NCBI RefSeq assembly: GCF_009806555.1
Contig: NZ_VUOK01000029.1
Span: 1 to 64,000 of the forward strand
From: Methylobacterium sp. 2A
Lineage (GTDB): Bacteria; Pseudomonadota; Alphaproteobacteria; Rhizobiales; Beijerinckiaceae
Reading direction: 5' to 3'
Length of the DNA: 64,000 bases
Of this stretch, positions 27,581 to 36,857 are shown in pieces; within the stretch, counting starts at the first letter, position 1; each line of letters starts with the position of its first letter. The notes beneath the pieces are model-generated. The model was not told where the DNA came from and did not search any database. It saw nothing but the letters and a program-made list of their open reading frames with translations. Both the position numbers and the translations under genes were made by a program.

Positions 27581-27974
27581 CCCCGCCGGCATGACCTCGG
27601 GACGGGGCTTCGAGCGCGTCGTGGATGCCGGCGAGCAGGGAGCCGTCGATCAGGGGCTTCTCCAGGACCAAGTGGAATCCGGCCCCGACCGCGCGCTGCC
27701 GCAACTCCTCGGTGACCCGACCCGAGATCAGGATGGCGGGCAGGCCCACATGGTGGCCGCGCAGCCGCCCGACGAGCTCGACCCCGTTCATGCCCGGCAT
27801 CTGGTAGTCGACGACGAGGCAGCCGGTGCCCGGCAGCCCGTCTTCCCGCAGCAGGTGCTCGGCGTCCTCGTAGAGCCGGACGTCGAGCCCTTCGAGTTCC
27901 AGCGCGAATTTGAGCGAGTGGCGGACGGCCTCGTCATCATCGACGACGAGGACCGGACCGGAAGGGGGAAGCAT
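27573..27974 (-). CDS. Stand-alone response-regulator receiver protein
   Basis: A 133-residue single receiver domain without output domain. The acidic pocket is VVDDDEA, the phosphoacceptor is Asp56 in VVDYQMPGMNG, the switch Ser is in ILISGR, and the Lys is in EKPL. It resembles the FixJ receiver more than CheY. Position directly ahead of fixK and a FixK box 56 bases upstream suggest a phosphate sink or feedback partner of FixL, analogous to stand-alone receivers in rhizobial fix circuits. The partner is an inference. Confidence 0.85.
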   Translation of the reverse strand: MLPPSGPVLVVDDDEAVRHSLKFALELEGLDVRLYEDAEHLLREDGLPGTGCLVVDYQMPGMNGVELVGRLRGHHVGLPAILISGRVTEELRQRAVGAGFHLVLEKPLIDGSLLAGIHDALEAPSRGHAGGAT

Positions 27975-28029
27975 GGCACATCCGGAACCAGGGACCGTCC
28001 TCTCATGAGCCGCGGGCGGCTTGCGCGCC

Positions 28030-28043
28030 TTGATCTGGCTCAA
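28030..28043. promoter_or_regulatory. FNR/FixK-type box
   Basis: TTGAT-CTGG-CTCAA, 55 bases upstream of the receiver-protein gene. Confidence 0.7.
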
Positions 28044-28095
28044 CAGCAATCGAACCGCCCTATACGCGAAGGACACGGCCATAAGTGGTCGGCCC

Positions 28096-28521
28096 TCAAC
28101 CCAAAGCAAGGGCCGGCATGTCCTTCTCGTCTTCGGTCAAGACATTGCTGGTATGTGGGATATCTCGCAGGGACAACATCCCGAGGATCGCGCCGCCCCG
28201 CGTGACGGGCAGGTGGCGGAAGCCGCCCGCCGACATGGTTCGGACCGCCGTCGCGATGTCGGCATCCGCGGCGATCGTCAGGGGCTCGTGCGTCATGACC
28301 TCGCGGACGAGGGTCAGCATCGGGTCACGGTGTCCCGCGACGACGCGGACGGCGACGTCGCGCTCGCTCAGGATGCCGACGAGCTTCGCGTCGTCGAGGA
28401 CGGCGAGCGCTCCGATGCCGTGCTCCCGCATCCGGTGGCAGGCCGCCGCGACCGTGAAGCGGCCGGTCACCGCGACCAACGGTTCGCCCGACAGCAGGTC
28501 CCCGACGGTTCTCGGTATCAT
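28096..28521 (-). CDS. CBS-domain pair protein
   Basis: A 141-residue soluble protein made of two CBS motifs. The first contains ALAVLDDAKLVGILSERD, the second HLPVTRGGAILGMLSLRD. Such two-CBS proteins bind adenine nucleotides and act as energy sensors or modulators of other proteins. No catalytic domain is attached. A FixK box lies 100 bases upstream, and the gene is flanked by fix regulators, so induction at low oxygen is likely. The target is unknown. Confidence 0.88.
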   Translation of the reverse strand: MIPRTVGDLLSGEPLVAVTGRFTVAAACHRMREHGIGALAVLDDAKLVGILSERDVAVRVVAGHRDPMLTLVREVMTHEPLTIAADADIATAVRTMSAGGFRHLPVTRGGAILGMLSLRDIPHTSNVLTEDEKDMPALALG

Positions 28522-28620
28522 GCCGCGCCCTCCGCCTCTCCGACGCGACGGCGGGTGTTCGGCCCTGGATCGACCGCCGCGTCGTCACCCACCGGTATCC
28601 GCGCAAGCGTTGCCCGCCCT

Positions 28621-28634
28621 TGAACTGGATCAAG
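28621..28634. promoter_or_regulatory. FNR/FixK-type box
   Basis: TTGAA-CTGG-ATCAA, 99 bases upstream of the CBS protein gene. Confidence 0.7.
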
Positions 28635-28692
28635 GAAGCGCGACCGCAACGGTCCCGGCGCGCGCCGAGCTGGGAGCGGAGGCCGGGACGCG

Positions 28693-29313
28693 TCACGGAC
28701 CGCCGGGCAAGTGCCCGGCGACGAGGGCCGCGCGAACGAGTTCGGAGAGGCTGCCGGCCTGCAGCTTGGACATGACGTTGGCCCGGTAGATCTCGACCGT
28801 CCGCGGGCTGATGCCGAGGTCGAGGCCGATGACCTTGTTGGCCTTGCCGGCGACCAGTCCGTCCAGCACCTGGCGCTCACGCTCCGTCAGGGCCGACATG
28901 CGCGCTCGCACCGCCGCCATCTCCCCGGCGCGGGCGGCGCCCTGCTCGGCCTGCGCCAGGGCGGCGCGGACGGTGGAAAGCAGCACCTCGTCATCGAACG
29001 GCTTCTCGATGAAGTCCTGGGCTCCTTCGCGCATGGCCTCGACGGCGAGGGGCACGTCGGCGTGCCCGGTCATCACGATGACCGGCGCGGGACTGCCTCT
29101 GCGCTTGAGCCGGCGCAGCAACTCGATGCCGTCGAGGTCGGGCATGCGCACGTCGGTCAGCACGCAACCCGAGACCTCGGTGACGCTCTCCAGAAAGGCG
29201 ACGGCCGAGGCGTGCACCCGCACCGCGAGCCCGTCGGTGGCGAGCAGGAAGGCCAGGGCGCGGCGCACCGCGTCGTCATCGTCCACGACGTGCACCACCG
29301 GCTGATCAGACAT
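28693..29313 (-). CDS. fixJ: FixJ response regulator
   Basis: A 206-residue two-component activator. The receiver has VVDDDDA, phosphoacceptor Asp54 ([11 protein letters not shown]), the switch Thr in VMTGHAD, and Lys in EKPF. The LuxR-type DNA-binding domain ends with [14 protein letters not shown] and the FixJ-like [14 protein letters not shown]. It receives phosphate from FixL and activates fixK. The start overlaps the fixL end by 8 bases, showing one transcript. Confidence 0.95.
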   Translation of the reverse strand: MSDQPVVHVVDDDDAVRRALAFLLATDGLAVRVHASAVAFLESVTEVSGCVLTDVRMPDLDGIELLRRLKRRGSPAPVIVMTGHADVPLAVEAMREGAQDFIEKPFDDEVLLSTVRAALAQAEQGAARAGEMAAVRARMSALTERERQVLDGLVAGKANKVIGLDLGISPRTVEIYRANVMSKLQAGSLSELVRAALVAGHLPGGP

Positions 29314-30877
29314 GGTCCATCTCCTTCCGGTCGACCGCCCGCAGGGTGAACCGAAACTCGGTGCCGCAAACCGGGCCGGGGCCCGCCGAGATCCTGCCAC
29401 CATGCGCCTCGACGATGGTGCGGCAGATCGACAGGCCGACGCCCATCCCGTTCGCCTTCGTCGTCACGAAGGGCTGGAAGAGCTGCGCGGCGATGTCCGG
29501 TGAGATGCCCGTCCCGGTATCCGACACGCGGATTTCGACCAGGCCCTCGGCCGGCAGGGCTCGCGTCGCGACCACCAATTCGCGCCGCGGCGCGTCCTGC
29601 ATGGCCTCGATGGCGTTGCGGATGAGGTTGAGCAGCACCTGCTGCACCTGAATGCGGTCGGCCAGGACCAGGGGCGCGGCCGGGTCGAGGGCGAAGGTGA
29701 CGTGCACACCCTTCTCCCGGGCGCCGACCAGCGCCAGCGCGCTCGCCTCCTCGACCAGCTGAGGCAATCCCTCGATGTGCCGCTCGCATTCGCCGCGGGT
29801 CACGAACTCGCGCAGGCGCCGGATGACCTGCCCGGCCCGCAGCGCCTGCTCGGCCGCCTCGTTCACGGCATCCGAGAGCAGGGCCACATCGGGACCATCC
29901 ATGCGGCTCAGGAGCCGGCGGCAGCCCTTCAGGTAGCTCGCGATGGCGGTGAGCGGCTGGTTGATCTCGTGGGCGAGCGTCGAGGCCATCTCGCCCAGCG
30001 CGGTGAACCGCGACATGTGCACCAGTTCGGACTGGAGTTGCTGCAGGCGCGTCTCGGTCTGGTTGCGCTCGGTCAGGTCGCGGATGAAGCCGGTGAAGTA
30101 GCGCTCGCCGCCCGAGCGCATCTCACCGACCGAGAGTTCCATCGGGAAGGTCGAGCCGTCCTTGCGCTGGCCGACGACGACGCGGCCGATGCCGATGATG
30201 CGCCGCTCGCCGGTGGAGAGGTAGCGGGCCATGTAGGTGTCGTGCTGGCTCCGGTAGGGCTCGGGCATCAGCAGGCTGATGTTGCGGCCCTGCACCTCGG
30301 CCTCCGCGTAGCCGAACTGGCGCATGGCGGCGACGCTGAACGACTTGATCCGGGCCTGCTCGTCGATGACGACCATGGCGTCGGGCACGGTCTCCAGGAT
30401 CGAGCGCAGGTGGGCCTCGCGCGCGCGCAGCCCCTCGTCGGCCTGCAGCTGCTCGTGGATGCTCGTGACCACGCCCCAGTGGCCGCACGGCCTCCCGTCC
30501 GGGCCGACACGCACCGTCCCGCGCGAGCGCAGCCAGTGGGCATGCCCGTCCGGGCGCATGACGCGGTAATCGACCTCGTAGCTCCCGCCATGCTCCAATG
30601 CGTGACGGATGGCGGCGGCCCTGGCTTCCCGGTCGTCGGGATGCACGAGGGCCTGGGTCGCCGCGAAACTGGTCAGGTCTTCTTCCGGCACGCCGAACAA
30701 CCGGGCGCAGGTCTGCGAGACCGTAATGCGCCCGGTCGGGATGTCGAGCACCCAGGTGCAGATGCCCGCCTCGTCGAGGATGTTCCGCAGGTCCTCGGCG
30801 CTCAGCGGGATGCCGACAGCTGGGCCGGCTGATCCTTCTTCCGTCGTGCCGCCCGGTGGCGGGGTCGCATGCACCAT
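29306..30877 (-). CDS. fixL: FixL oxygen-sensing histidine kinase
   Basis: A 523-residue soluble sensor kinase. An extra N-terminal PAS (residues about 30-145) precedes the heme PAS (about 150-270). That domain has the proximal heme His212 in [11 protein letters not shown] and the RRIIGIGR loop, very close to Bradyrhizobium FixL. The dimerisation domain has LAHEINQPL (His303), followed by a complete ATPase domain ([25 protein letters not shown]). No membrane helices are seen, unlike Sinorhizobium FixL. It forms an operon with fixJ. The start was placed at ATG 30877. Confidence 0.95.
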   Translation of the reverse strand: MVHATPPPGGTTEEGSAGPAVGIPLSAEDLRNILDEAGICTWVLDIPTGRITVSQTCARLFGVPEEDLTSFAATQALVHPDDREARAAAIRHALEHGGSYEVDYRVMRPDGHAHWLRSRGTVRVGPDGRPCGHWGVVTSIHEQLQADEGLRAREAHLRSILETVPDAMVVIDEQARIKSFSVAAMRQFGYAEAEVQGRNISLLMPEPYRSQHDTYMARYLSTGERRIIGIGRVVVGQRKDGSTFPMELSVGEMRSGGERYFTGFIRDLTERNQTETRLQQLQSELVHMSRFTALGEMASTLAHEINQPLTAIASYLKGCRRLLSRMDGPDVALLSDAVNEAAEQALRAGQVIRRLREFVTRGECERHIEGLPQLVEEASALALVGAREKGVHVTFALDPAAPLVLADRIQVQQVLLNLIRNAIEAMQDAPRRELVVATRALPAEGLVEIRVSDTGTGISPDIAAQLFQPFVTTKANGMGVGLSICRTIVEAHGGRISAGPGPVCGTEFRFTLRAVDRKEMDHV

Positions 30878-31269
30878 CGTCACAAGGCTCCGTCTCGCGA
30901 GGTCGAGGCGGTGCCCCGGAATGGGCGCCCCCGAGTCGCGGCTTCCCATCCCCCGCGCTGCCCGTGTTGCCAGGCCGTCATCCGGTTCCATGTCGGCCCG
31001 GCCGGATCGACAAGCCAAGCCCATTCCCGCTCCGCATCGCGGGCTTCCGCGCACAACACAGCGAGACCTTGTCTGCGAAGCCGCACCGCGGCGCACGTCT
31101 TTGATCCGTCCTAGATCCGTTCCCGGGAGCATTGCAATGCGCTGACGGTTTTACCGTTGACGGGTAAAGGTGCCGCAAGGCGGAGCGGCCCTCGGAGCGG
31201 CTGGAAGTCTCGCTGCACCTGCATGTCGCAAAGGTTCGGCCCGTCCACCTTGCGGTTGCGTGCCCAATC
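30878..31269. other. Intergenic region upstream of fixL
   Basis: About 390 bases without a supportable gene. It holds the fixL promoter region and, around 31144-31156, a short ACGGT/ACCGT inverted repeat. No FixK box was found. Confidence 0.5.
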
Positions 31270-31640
31270 GGAAGACTATCGGGTTTGGCACGCGGGCAAG
31301 GGCAGGCCGGCGTACCGGCGGAGGTGATCTGGATGCCCGTGCCGTTGCCGGGATTGATGTACGGGCACTTGGCGTTGAGCACGTTGGTCAGGTTGAGCTT
31401 GAACGTGCCGTCCTGTGCCCCCGGTATCCCGTCGAGAAACGCCGTACCCTTGAGCTTTTAGCCGAGGCCGGGATCGACCGTCGTGTAGCCTGGCAGGCCG
31501 ATATCGTTGGTGGGCGTCGCGAAGACCGAACCGATGGACTTCGCCCGGGCGAAAGCAGAGAGCGGCCCGTCCTCGTCCGGCAGCGTCGCGCCGGTGATGT
31601 ACGCTGGCGCGTTGAAGTACTGCTTGCCCTTGGCGCTGAT
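31270..31640 (-). pseudogene. Decayed TonB-dependent receptor, C-terminal fragment
   Basis: Reading leftward, the sequence gives ISAKGKQYFNAPAYITG, then IGLPGYTTVDPGLG, a TAA at 31458-31460, and without frame change KLKGTAFLDGIPGAQ, GTFKLNLTNVLNAKCP and YINPGNGTGIQI. This is the late barrel region of ferric-siderophore TonB receptors, where the stop position is normally a Tyr (TAT). The plug, most of the barrel and the terminal aromatic strand are missing. A clear remnant next to the reaction-centre cluster. Confidence 0.65.
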
Positions 31641-31775
31641 CGAGGCCTCGGGGGCGAGGCAGGGCTGCACGGTGCATCTCGGCGGCGGCCGCCAGGGCGC
31701 CGACCGTCTGGCGCCTGCGGCAACGGTCGATGTCGACGCGGCCAACGTCGAGGTCTCGACCGGGCGGCGCTTCCC

Positions 31776-32135
31776 CTACCGTTTCGGCGGGCAGAACGTC
31801 TCGTCCTGCCACGCCCCACCGCCCGGCTGCACCGCCGTGAAGCAGGCTCCCTCCGGCCGCCGGCCGTCCGGGAGGAGATCGTTTGCCGGCCCGTGCACGA
31901 TCTCCTCCCGCACGAAGCCTTCCGTCTTCCCGTAGACGACGCGGCACCAGCCCGCCTGACACGATCGGACATCGAGGGGCGTCTCGCGTTCGACCTCGTC
32001 GAGCACGGGGGCGCTGCTGCGGGGGGCCGCGTAGAAATACGTGTCCCAGCGGGCCGGCTCCGACGCGTCTGACGCCGGCGCCGCCGCGCCGCAGAGCAGG
32101 CCGGCCGTCAGGGCCACCGCCGACATCCGTCCCAT
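31776..32135 (-). CDS. Secreted bacterial SH3-domain protein
   Basis: A 119-residue exported protein. The signal peptide is [21 protein letters not shown]. The SH3-type domain shows [20 protein letters not shown] then [16 protein letters not shown]. Four cysteines in the mature part (SCQAGWC, GACFT, ETFCP) suggest two disulfides. Such proteins act in the envelope; no partner is evident. It is divergent from the pufL operon, and its promoter region is shared with the PpsR-like sites. Confidence 0.72.
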   Translation of the reverse strand: MGRMSAVALTAGLLCGAAAPASDASEPARWDTYFYAAPRSSAPVLDEVERETPLDVRSCQAGWCRVVYGKTEGFVREEIVHGPANDLLPDGRRPEGACFTAVQPGGGAWQDETFCPPKR

Positions 32136-32213
32136 CGACCCGTTTTCCCGCTGGCGCCGATCCCGTCGGCATGCCGCACCGTACCGCGTCACTCATCCCG
32201 CAGACTTGATAAA

Positions 32214-32231
32214 TGTCATACCAAACTGACA
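32214..32231. promoter_or_regulatory. PpsR/CrtJ-type palindrome 1
   Basis: TGT-N12-ACA (TGTCATACCAAACTGACA), the PpsR/CrtJ consensus, 49 bases upstream of the chosen pufL start and 7 bases from a second copy. Paired sites are typical for PpsR repression. Confidence 0.7.
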
Positions 32232-32238
32232 GAAGAGG

Positions 32239-32256
32239 TGTCATTTTTTGATGACA
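32239..32256. promoter_or_regulatory. PpsR/CrtJ-type palindrome 2
   Basis: TGT-N12-ACA again, with TGTCA and TGACA as perfect arms. It covers an alternative upstream ATG at 32251, supporting the later pufL start at 32281. Confidence 0.7.
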
Positions 32257-32280
32257 CAGGGCATGACAGGGGCCACAGGC

Positions 32281-33120
32281 ATGGCGATGCTCTCGTTCGA
32301 GCGGAAATACCGGATCGCCGGCGGCACGCTGGTGGGCGGGAGCCTGTTCGATTTCTGGGTCGGGCCGTTCTACGTCGGCTTCTTCGGCGTCACGGCGGCG
32401 GTCTTCGCCCTGCTCGGCACGCTGCTCATCGTCTACGGCGCCGCCATCGGCCCGACCTGGGCGCTGTTCCAGATCAGCATCGATCCGCCGCCCATCGCCG
32501 ACGGGCTGGCCTTCGCGCCGCTCAAGCGGGGCGGTCTCTGGCAGATCATCACGGTCTGCGCGCTGGGCGCCTTCGTCTCCTGGGCACTGCGGCAGGTGGA
32601 GATCTGCCGCAAGCTCGGCATGGGCTACCACGTGCCGGTGGCGTTCTCCTTCGCGATCCTCGCCTACGCCTCGCTCAACGTGGTGCGGCCGATCCTGCTC
32701 GGAGCCTGGGGCTACGGCTTCCCCTACGGCATCATGAGCCACCTCGATTGGGTATCGAACGTCGGCTACCAGCACCTGCACTTCCACTACAATCCCGCGC
32801 ACATGATCGCGGTGACGTGCTTCTTCACCACGACCTTCGCGCTCGGCCTCCATGCCGGCGAGATCCTGGCGGCGGCCAATCCCGGCAAGGGCAAGCCGGT
32901 GAAGTACGACGAATACGAGAGCGCCTATTTCCGCGACACGATCATGTATTCGATCGGCGAGATCGGCATTCACAGGCTCGGATACTTTCTCGCCCTGAAT
33001 GCGGGACTGTGGAGCGCAATCTGCATCATCATCTCCGGCCCGTTCTGGACCCAGGGCTGGCCCTACTGGTGGGACTGGTACCTGAACCTCCCGGTCTGGA
33101 GCACGGGCGGCAAGATCTAG
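32281..33120 (+). CDS. pufL: Photosynthetic reaction centre L subunit
   Basis: A 279-residue, five-helix inner-membrane subunit binding bacteriochlorophyll, bacteriopheophytin and quinone. Family marks include [28 protein letters not shown] (His ligand), [11 protein letters not shown] (iron His) and GIHRLG (second iron His). MAMLSFERK corresponds to the usual start, and an AGGGG lies ahead of ATG 32281; upstream ATGs at 32251 and 32263 are also in frame. No pufB, pufA or pufQ precedes it. Two PpsR-type sites lie upstream. Confidence 0.95.
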   Translation: MAMLSFERKYRIAGGTLVGGSLFDFWVGPFYVGFFGVTAAVFALLGTLLIVYGAAIGPTWALFQISIDPPPIADGLAFAPLKRGGLWQIITVCALGAFVSWALRQVEICRKLGMGYHVPVAFSFAILAYASLNVVRPILLGAWGYGFPYGIMSHLDWVSNVGYQHLHFHYNPAHMIAVTCFFTTTFALGLHAGEILAAANPGKGKPVKYDEYESAYFRDTIMYSIGEIGIHRLGYFLALNAGLWSAICIIISGPFWTQGWPYWWDWYLNLPVWSTGGKI

Positions 33121-33179
33121 CCGCCCCGTCCCCGCCCCCCACCGCCCCTGCCGACGCCATCCCTTCGGAGATCACGCGG

Positions 33180-34181
33180 ATGCCGCAGTTCCACACCCTG
33201 TGGACGCATATCGAGCTGCGCGGACCCGACGAGGACGGGCCGCCGCTGCAGATCGGCTCGCCCGGCCGGATCGGGAAACCGTTCCACTCGCAGTGGCTCG
33301 GGCGCATCGGCGAGATGCAGGTTCTGCCGACCCATCTCGGGCCGACCGGCGTGGCCTCCCTGCTCTGCGGCTTCATCGCCATCGAGATCATCGGCCTGAA
33401 CATGCTGGCCTCGGTGGACTGGAACCCGGTGCGGTTCATCCGCCTGCTGCCGTTCCTGTCGCTCGATCCGCCCCCGGCGAAGTACGGCCTCGACCCGTTC
33501 CCGCCGCTGCGGGAGGGCGGCTGGTGGCTGATGGCGGGGTTCTTCCTCACCGCGGCGATCCTGCTGTGGTGGGTGAAGATGTATCGGCGCGCCCGGGCGC
33601 TCGGCATGGGCACCCATATCCCGTGGTGCTTCGCCAGCGCGATCTGGCTCTACCTCGTGCTGGGCTTCATCCGCCCCATCGCCATGGGCTCGTGGTCGGA
33701 GGCGGTGCCGTTCGGGGTGATCCCGCACCTGAACTGGACCGCGACCTTCTCGGTCCGCTACGGCAACATCTTCTACAACCCGTTCCACATGCTCTCGATC
33801 TCGTTCCTCTACGGGTCGACCATGCTGTTCGCCATGCATGCCGGGACGATCCTGGCGGTGACGCCGCTCGGCGGCGAGCGCGAGACCCACCAGATCACCG
33901 ACCGGGGCACGGCCGCCGAGCGCGCGGCCCTGTTCTGGCGCTGGACCATGGGATTCAACTCGAACTACGAGTCGATCCACCGCTGGCTCTACTGGTTCGC
34001 CACCCTCGTCACCCTGACCGGCGGCATCGGCATCCTCGCCACGGGCACCCTCGTCGACAACTGGTACCTCTGGGGCGTCAAGAACGGGCTCGCCCCGCAA
34101 TACCGGCAGGCGCCGAACCTCCCCGCCGCCCCGCCGGCGAAGGCGCTCAAGGCCATGCAGGACAAGGTGCTCGGGCGATGA
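33180..34181 (+). CDS. pufM: Photosynthetic reaction centre M subunit
   Basis: A 333-residue, five-helix partner of PufL. Hallmarks are [14 protein letters not shown], the [12 protein letters not shown] loop, [10 protein letters not shown] (chlorophyll His), [10 protein letters not shown] (iron His) and [13 protein letters not shown] (iron Glu and His). The N-terminus has a slightly longer polar stretch than usual ([15 protein letters not shown]). The C-terminus is extended and Pro/Ala-rich, as in tetraheme-cytochrome-containing species. The stop overlaps pufC (ATGA). Confidence 0.95.
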   Translation: MPQFHTLWTHIELRGPDEDGPPLQIGSPGRIGKPFHSQWLGRIGEMQVLPTHLGPTGVASLLCGFIAIEIIGLNMLASVDWNPVRFIRLLPFLSLDPPPAKYGLDPFPPLREGGWWLMAGFFLTAAILLWWVKMYRRARALGMGTHIPWCFASAIWLYLVLGFIRPIAMGSWSEAVPFGVIPHLNWTATFSVRYGNIFYNPFHMLSISFLYGSTMLFAMHAGTILAVTPLGGERETHQITDRGTAAERAALFWRWTMGFNSNYESIHRWLYWFATLVTLTGGIGILATGTLVDNWYLWGVKNGLAPQYRQAPNLPAAPPAKALKAMQDKVLGR

Positions 34182-35272
34182 GGATCGGCCCCCCCATCCT
34201 GGCGGTCGGCCTCGTCTGCGCCGGCCTGTTCACCCTGTTCGTGCCGACCTGGAACCTGCCGATGCAGGGCACGCAGCTCGGCCCGAACGGCCCCTCCCTC
34301 GTGCAGTACGCCCCCACCGGCAGCCCGCTGTTCCAGACCCGGAACGGGCCGCCGCCGGCCAACCCGCCGCTGATCGAGGACACCCGCAAGGCGACGGACG
34401 CCTACAAGAACGTCACCGTGCTCACCGACCTGGATGCCGGTGCGTTCATGCGGTTGCAGCAGGCGATCACCAACTGGGTCGCCCCGCAGCAGGGCTGCGA
34501 TTTCTGCCACGCGGGGGCCGATTTCGCCTCGGACGAGAAGCCGACCAAGGCGGCCGCCCGAGACATGATCAAGATGGTCCGCCACCTCAACGCGGACTGG
34601 ACGGAGCATCTCGGCGCCGCCGGCGTGACCTGCTGGTCCTGCCACCGGGGCCAGCCGGTGCCGGCGGAGATCTGGTTCTCGCGGCCCCCCCACCCGCAGG
34701 GCGCGCATATGGACAAGCCGGAGAACTGGAACGAGTCCGGCGACAGCGTGCGCCAGTTCTTCCCGAATGCCGGCTACGAGCTCTATCTGCTCCAGGAGAC
34801 GCCGGGCCTCGCCCAATCCTACACGGCGCTGCCCAACGGGCAGGTGGCCGACCAGGTCGTGGTGAAGCGGCTCTACGAGGTGATGATGCAGATGTCCGCC
34901 GGCCTGGGCGTGAACTGCACCTCCTGTCACAACTCCCGTGCCTTCTACGATTGGGGCCAGAGCCTGCCCGCCCGCTGGACCGGCTATTCCGGCCTTCAGA
35001 TGGTCCGCGACCTCAACCGCAACGTGCTGCTGCCGCTGGCGGTGCGGATGCCGCAGATTCGGGAGACGGCGGACGACCCGCACACGATCGTGCTGCCCGA
35101 CCGGATGCGGGGCCCGCAGGAGGGCAACGGCTTCGTCCTGTGCGGCACCTGCCATTACGGGCTGCCGAAGCCCGCCGACCACGCGCAGGAGCTCCTCACG
35201 GTCTTCCCCGGGCTGAAGGGTCCCGGCCGCGAACACGCCGCCTCCGCCGCCGACCAGGGAGGCCAGCCGTGA
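34178..35272 (+). CDS. pufC: Reaction-centre tetraheme cytochrome c subunit
   Basis: A 364-residue periplasmic cytochrome that re-reduces the photo-oxidised special pair. Four CxxCH motifs are visible: CDFCH, CWSCH, CTSCH and CGTCH. The N-terminal hydrophobic segment ([15 protein letters not shown]) has no obvious lipobox cysteine at a cleavage position, so it may act as an uncleaved anchor. It overlaps pufM by 4 bases and puhA by 4 bases (GTGA), so translation of all subunits is coupled. Confidence 0.94.
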   Translation: MRIGPPILAVGLVCAGLFTLFVPTWNLPMQGTQLGPNGPSLVQYAPTGSPLFQTRNGPPPANPPLIEDTRKATDAYKNVTVLTDLDAGAFMRLQQAITNWVAPQQGCDFCHAGADFASDEKPTKAAARDMIKMVRHLNADWTEHLGAAGVTCWSCHRGQPVPAEIWFSRPPHPQGAHMDKPENWNESGDSVRQFFPNAGYELYLLQETPGLAQSYTALPNGQVADQVVVKRLYEVMMQMSAGLGVNCTSCHNSRAFYDWGQSLPARWTGYSGLQMVRDLNRNVLLPLAVRMPQIRETADDPHTIVLPDRMRGPQEGNGFVLCGTCHYGLPKPADHAQELLTVFPGLKGPGREHAASAADQGGQP

Positions 35273-36192
35273 ACGAGGGCGTCAGCCAGATCGCCGGATC
35301 CGCCGGCCATGAGATCCCCCCGGCCACCGGACTCCTCGGCAGCACCCATGCGACCGAAGCCGTGGGCGCCTGGGGCTTCCATCTCGGCGCGGTGACGCAG
35401 CACATCGACGGCGTCGTGGTGCTGTTCTGGGCCTTCGCGCTCTTCTTCGGCACCCTGTGCTGGTATCTCCGGGCCGAGGACAAGCGCGAAGGCTATCCGA
35501 TGGAGGACCCGACGCAGCCTCCCCGCGCCCATCCCCTCGTCGGCTTCCCGCCGCCGCCCGCGCCCAAGACCTTCACGCTCCAGAAGGGCGGCACGGTCAC
35601 CCTGCCGAACTTCACCTCGCCCCCGGAGGTGCCGGTCCGCCATCTGCATCCGTTCCCCGGCTCGGCCTTCGTGCCGACCGGCGCCAACCCGATGCGCGAT
35701 CCCGTGGGTCCGGCCTCCTACGTGCTGCGCGCGGAGGAGCCCCTCCTGATGGAGGGCGAGAAGCTGCAGCTCGTGCCCCTGCGCGCGGTCGGCGACGCGT
35801 GGCACGTCCAAGGGGGCGATTCCGATCCGGTGGGGATGCCGGTGGTCGGCCGCGACGACAAGGTCGCCGGCCATGTCCGCGACGTGTGGGTCGATCGCGG
35901 CGCCAAGCTGCTGCGCTACCTCGAAGTCGAGCTGAACGATGGGGGGCGCCGCCTGATGCCGGTCTTCTTCGCCGATGTCAGCCCGAAGTTCCGCCGGGTG
36001 AAGACGCGCTCGATCTTCGCCGAGCAGTTCGCGGCCATCCCCGAACTGAAGGATCCCGAGCGGATGACGGCCCGGGAGGAGGATCGGATCAGCGCCTACT
36101 TCGCCGGGGGCAAGATGTTCGCCGAGGGCGTGCGCCGACGCGCGTTCGGTGGCCCGCCCCGCACATGGCCCGGCCGGAGGCCCACGGCATGA
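35269..36192 (+). CDS. puhA: Photosynthetic reaction centre H subunit
   Basis: A 307-residue subunit with one N-terminal membrane helix (VVVLFWAFALFFGTLCWYLR), followed by REDKREGYP-like RAEDKREGYPMEDP and the cytoplasmic beta-rich domain (GMPVVGRDDKVAGHVRDVW, LEVEL, DVSPKFRRVKT). It is about 45 residues longer than typical PuhA, with an extended N-terminus and a basic tail after MFAEGVRRR. The start is GTG overlapping the pufC stop. Being joined to pufLMC is unusual, as puhA normally heads a separate puh operon. Confidence 0.93.
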   Translation: MNEGVSQIAGSAGHEIPPATGLLGSTHATEAVGAWGFHLGAVTQHIDGVVVLFWAFALFFGTLCWYLRAEDKREGYPMEDPTQPPRAHPLVGFPPPPAPKTFTLQKGGTVTLPNFTSPPEVPVRHLHPFPGSAFVPTGANPMRDPVGPASYVLRAEEPLLMEGEKLQLVPLRAVGDAWHVQGGDSDPVGMPVVGRDDKVAGHVRDVWVDRGAKLLRYLEVELNDGGRRLMPVFFADVSPKFRRVKTRSIFAEQFAAIPELKDPERMTAREEDRISAYFAGGKMFAEGVRRRAFGGPPRTWPGRRPTA

Positions 36193-36845
36193 CGATACGC
36201 ACGCCACACCGCACCGCACCGGGCGGCGCTCCCCCGCGCCCCGCGGGCGTCCGCCTGGAACCCGCCGAGCGGATCCTCTGGCAGGGACGGCCGGAGGTGT
36301 CGGCCCTGCGCCGCCAACTCCTGAAGATGCGCTGGCTCGCCGCATATTTCGCTGTGCTGCTTGGGTGGAAGCTCGCGCTGATCGTCGCCGTCAGGGGCCT
36401 GCGCCCCCAGGAAGTGTTCGACCTGGCCGTGCTGCTCGCTCAGGGCGCGGCGCTCATGGGGATCCTCGCCTACCTCGCCTGGGCGCTCGCCCGCAGCACG
36501 ACCTACACCGTGACGACCCTGCGGATCGTCATCCGCCACGGCATCGCCCTTCAGGGCACCGTCGACATCCCCCTGCGCGCGCTCCGCAGCGTCGCCGTGC
36601 GGATCCATCACGACGGGACCGGGGACGTGGCGCTGACCGTGCGGGACGGGGGCGGCATCGGCTACAGCAAGCTGTGGCCGCATGTCCGCGGCGTGAGCCT
36701 GTCCGCCCCGGTGCCGATGCTGCGCGGCTTGCCGGACGCGGCGCTCCTCGGGACCCAGCTCGCCCGACGCCTCGACGATCCTCCGCCGGCCATGACCGGG
36801 CAGGATGTCCCGTCTGCGGCGACGCCGCACGCGACGGCGGCCTGA
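36189..36845 (+). CDS. puhB: Photosynthetic complex assembly protein PuhB-like
   Basis: A 218-residue membrane protein with two helices (about residues 50-70 and 82-105) and a PH-like domain (TTYTVTTLRIVIRHGIALQG, then IPLRALRSVAVR). The LEPAERILWQGRPE opening is the PuhB signature. PuhB assists reaction-centre and LH1 assembly. It overlaps puhA by 4 bases. No puhC, acsF or bch gene follows, so the operon has only the first two puh genes. Confidence 0.88.
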   Translation: MTIRTPHRTAPGGAPPRPAGVRLEPAERILWQGRPEVSALRRQLLKMRWLAAYFAVLLGWKLALIVAVRGLRPQEVFDLAVLLAQGAALMGILAYLAWALARSTTYTVTTLRIVIRHGIALQGTVDIPLRALRSVAVRIHHDGTGDVALTVRDGGGIGYSKLWPHVRGVSLSAPVPMLRGLPDAALLGTQLARRLDDPPPAMTGQDVPSAATPHATAA

Positions 36846-36857
36846 CGGGGCGCGGCC

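Noticed and set aside
31084..31120. TTGATCC near 31.1 kb as a FixK box upstream of fixL
   Set aside because: The right half (TAGATCC) does not fit TCAA at the required 4-base spacing.
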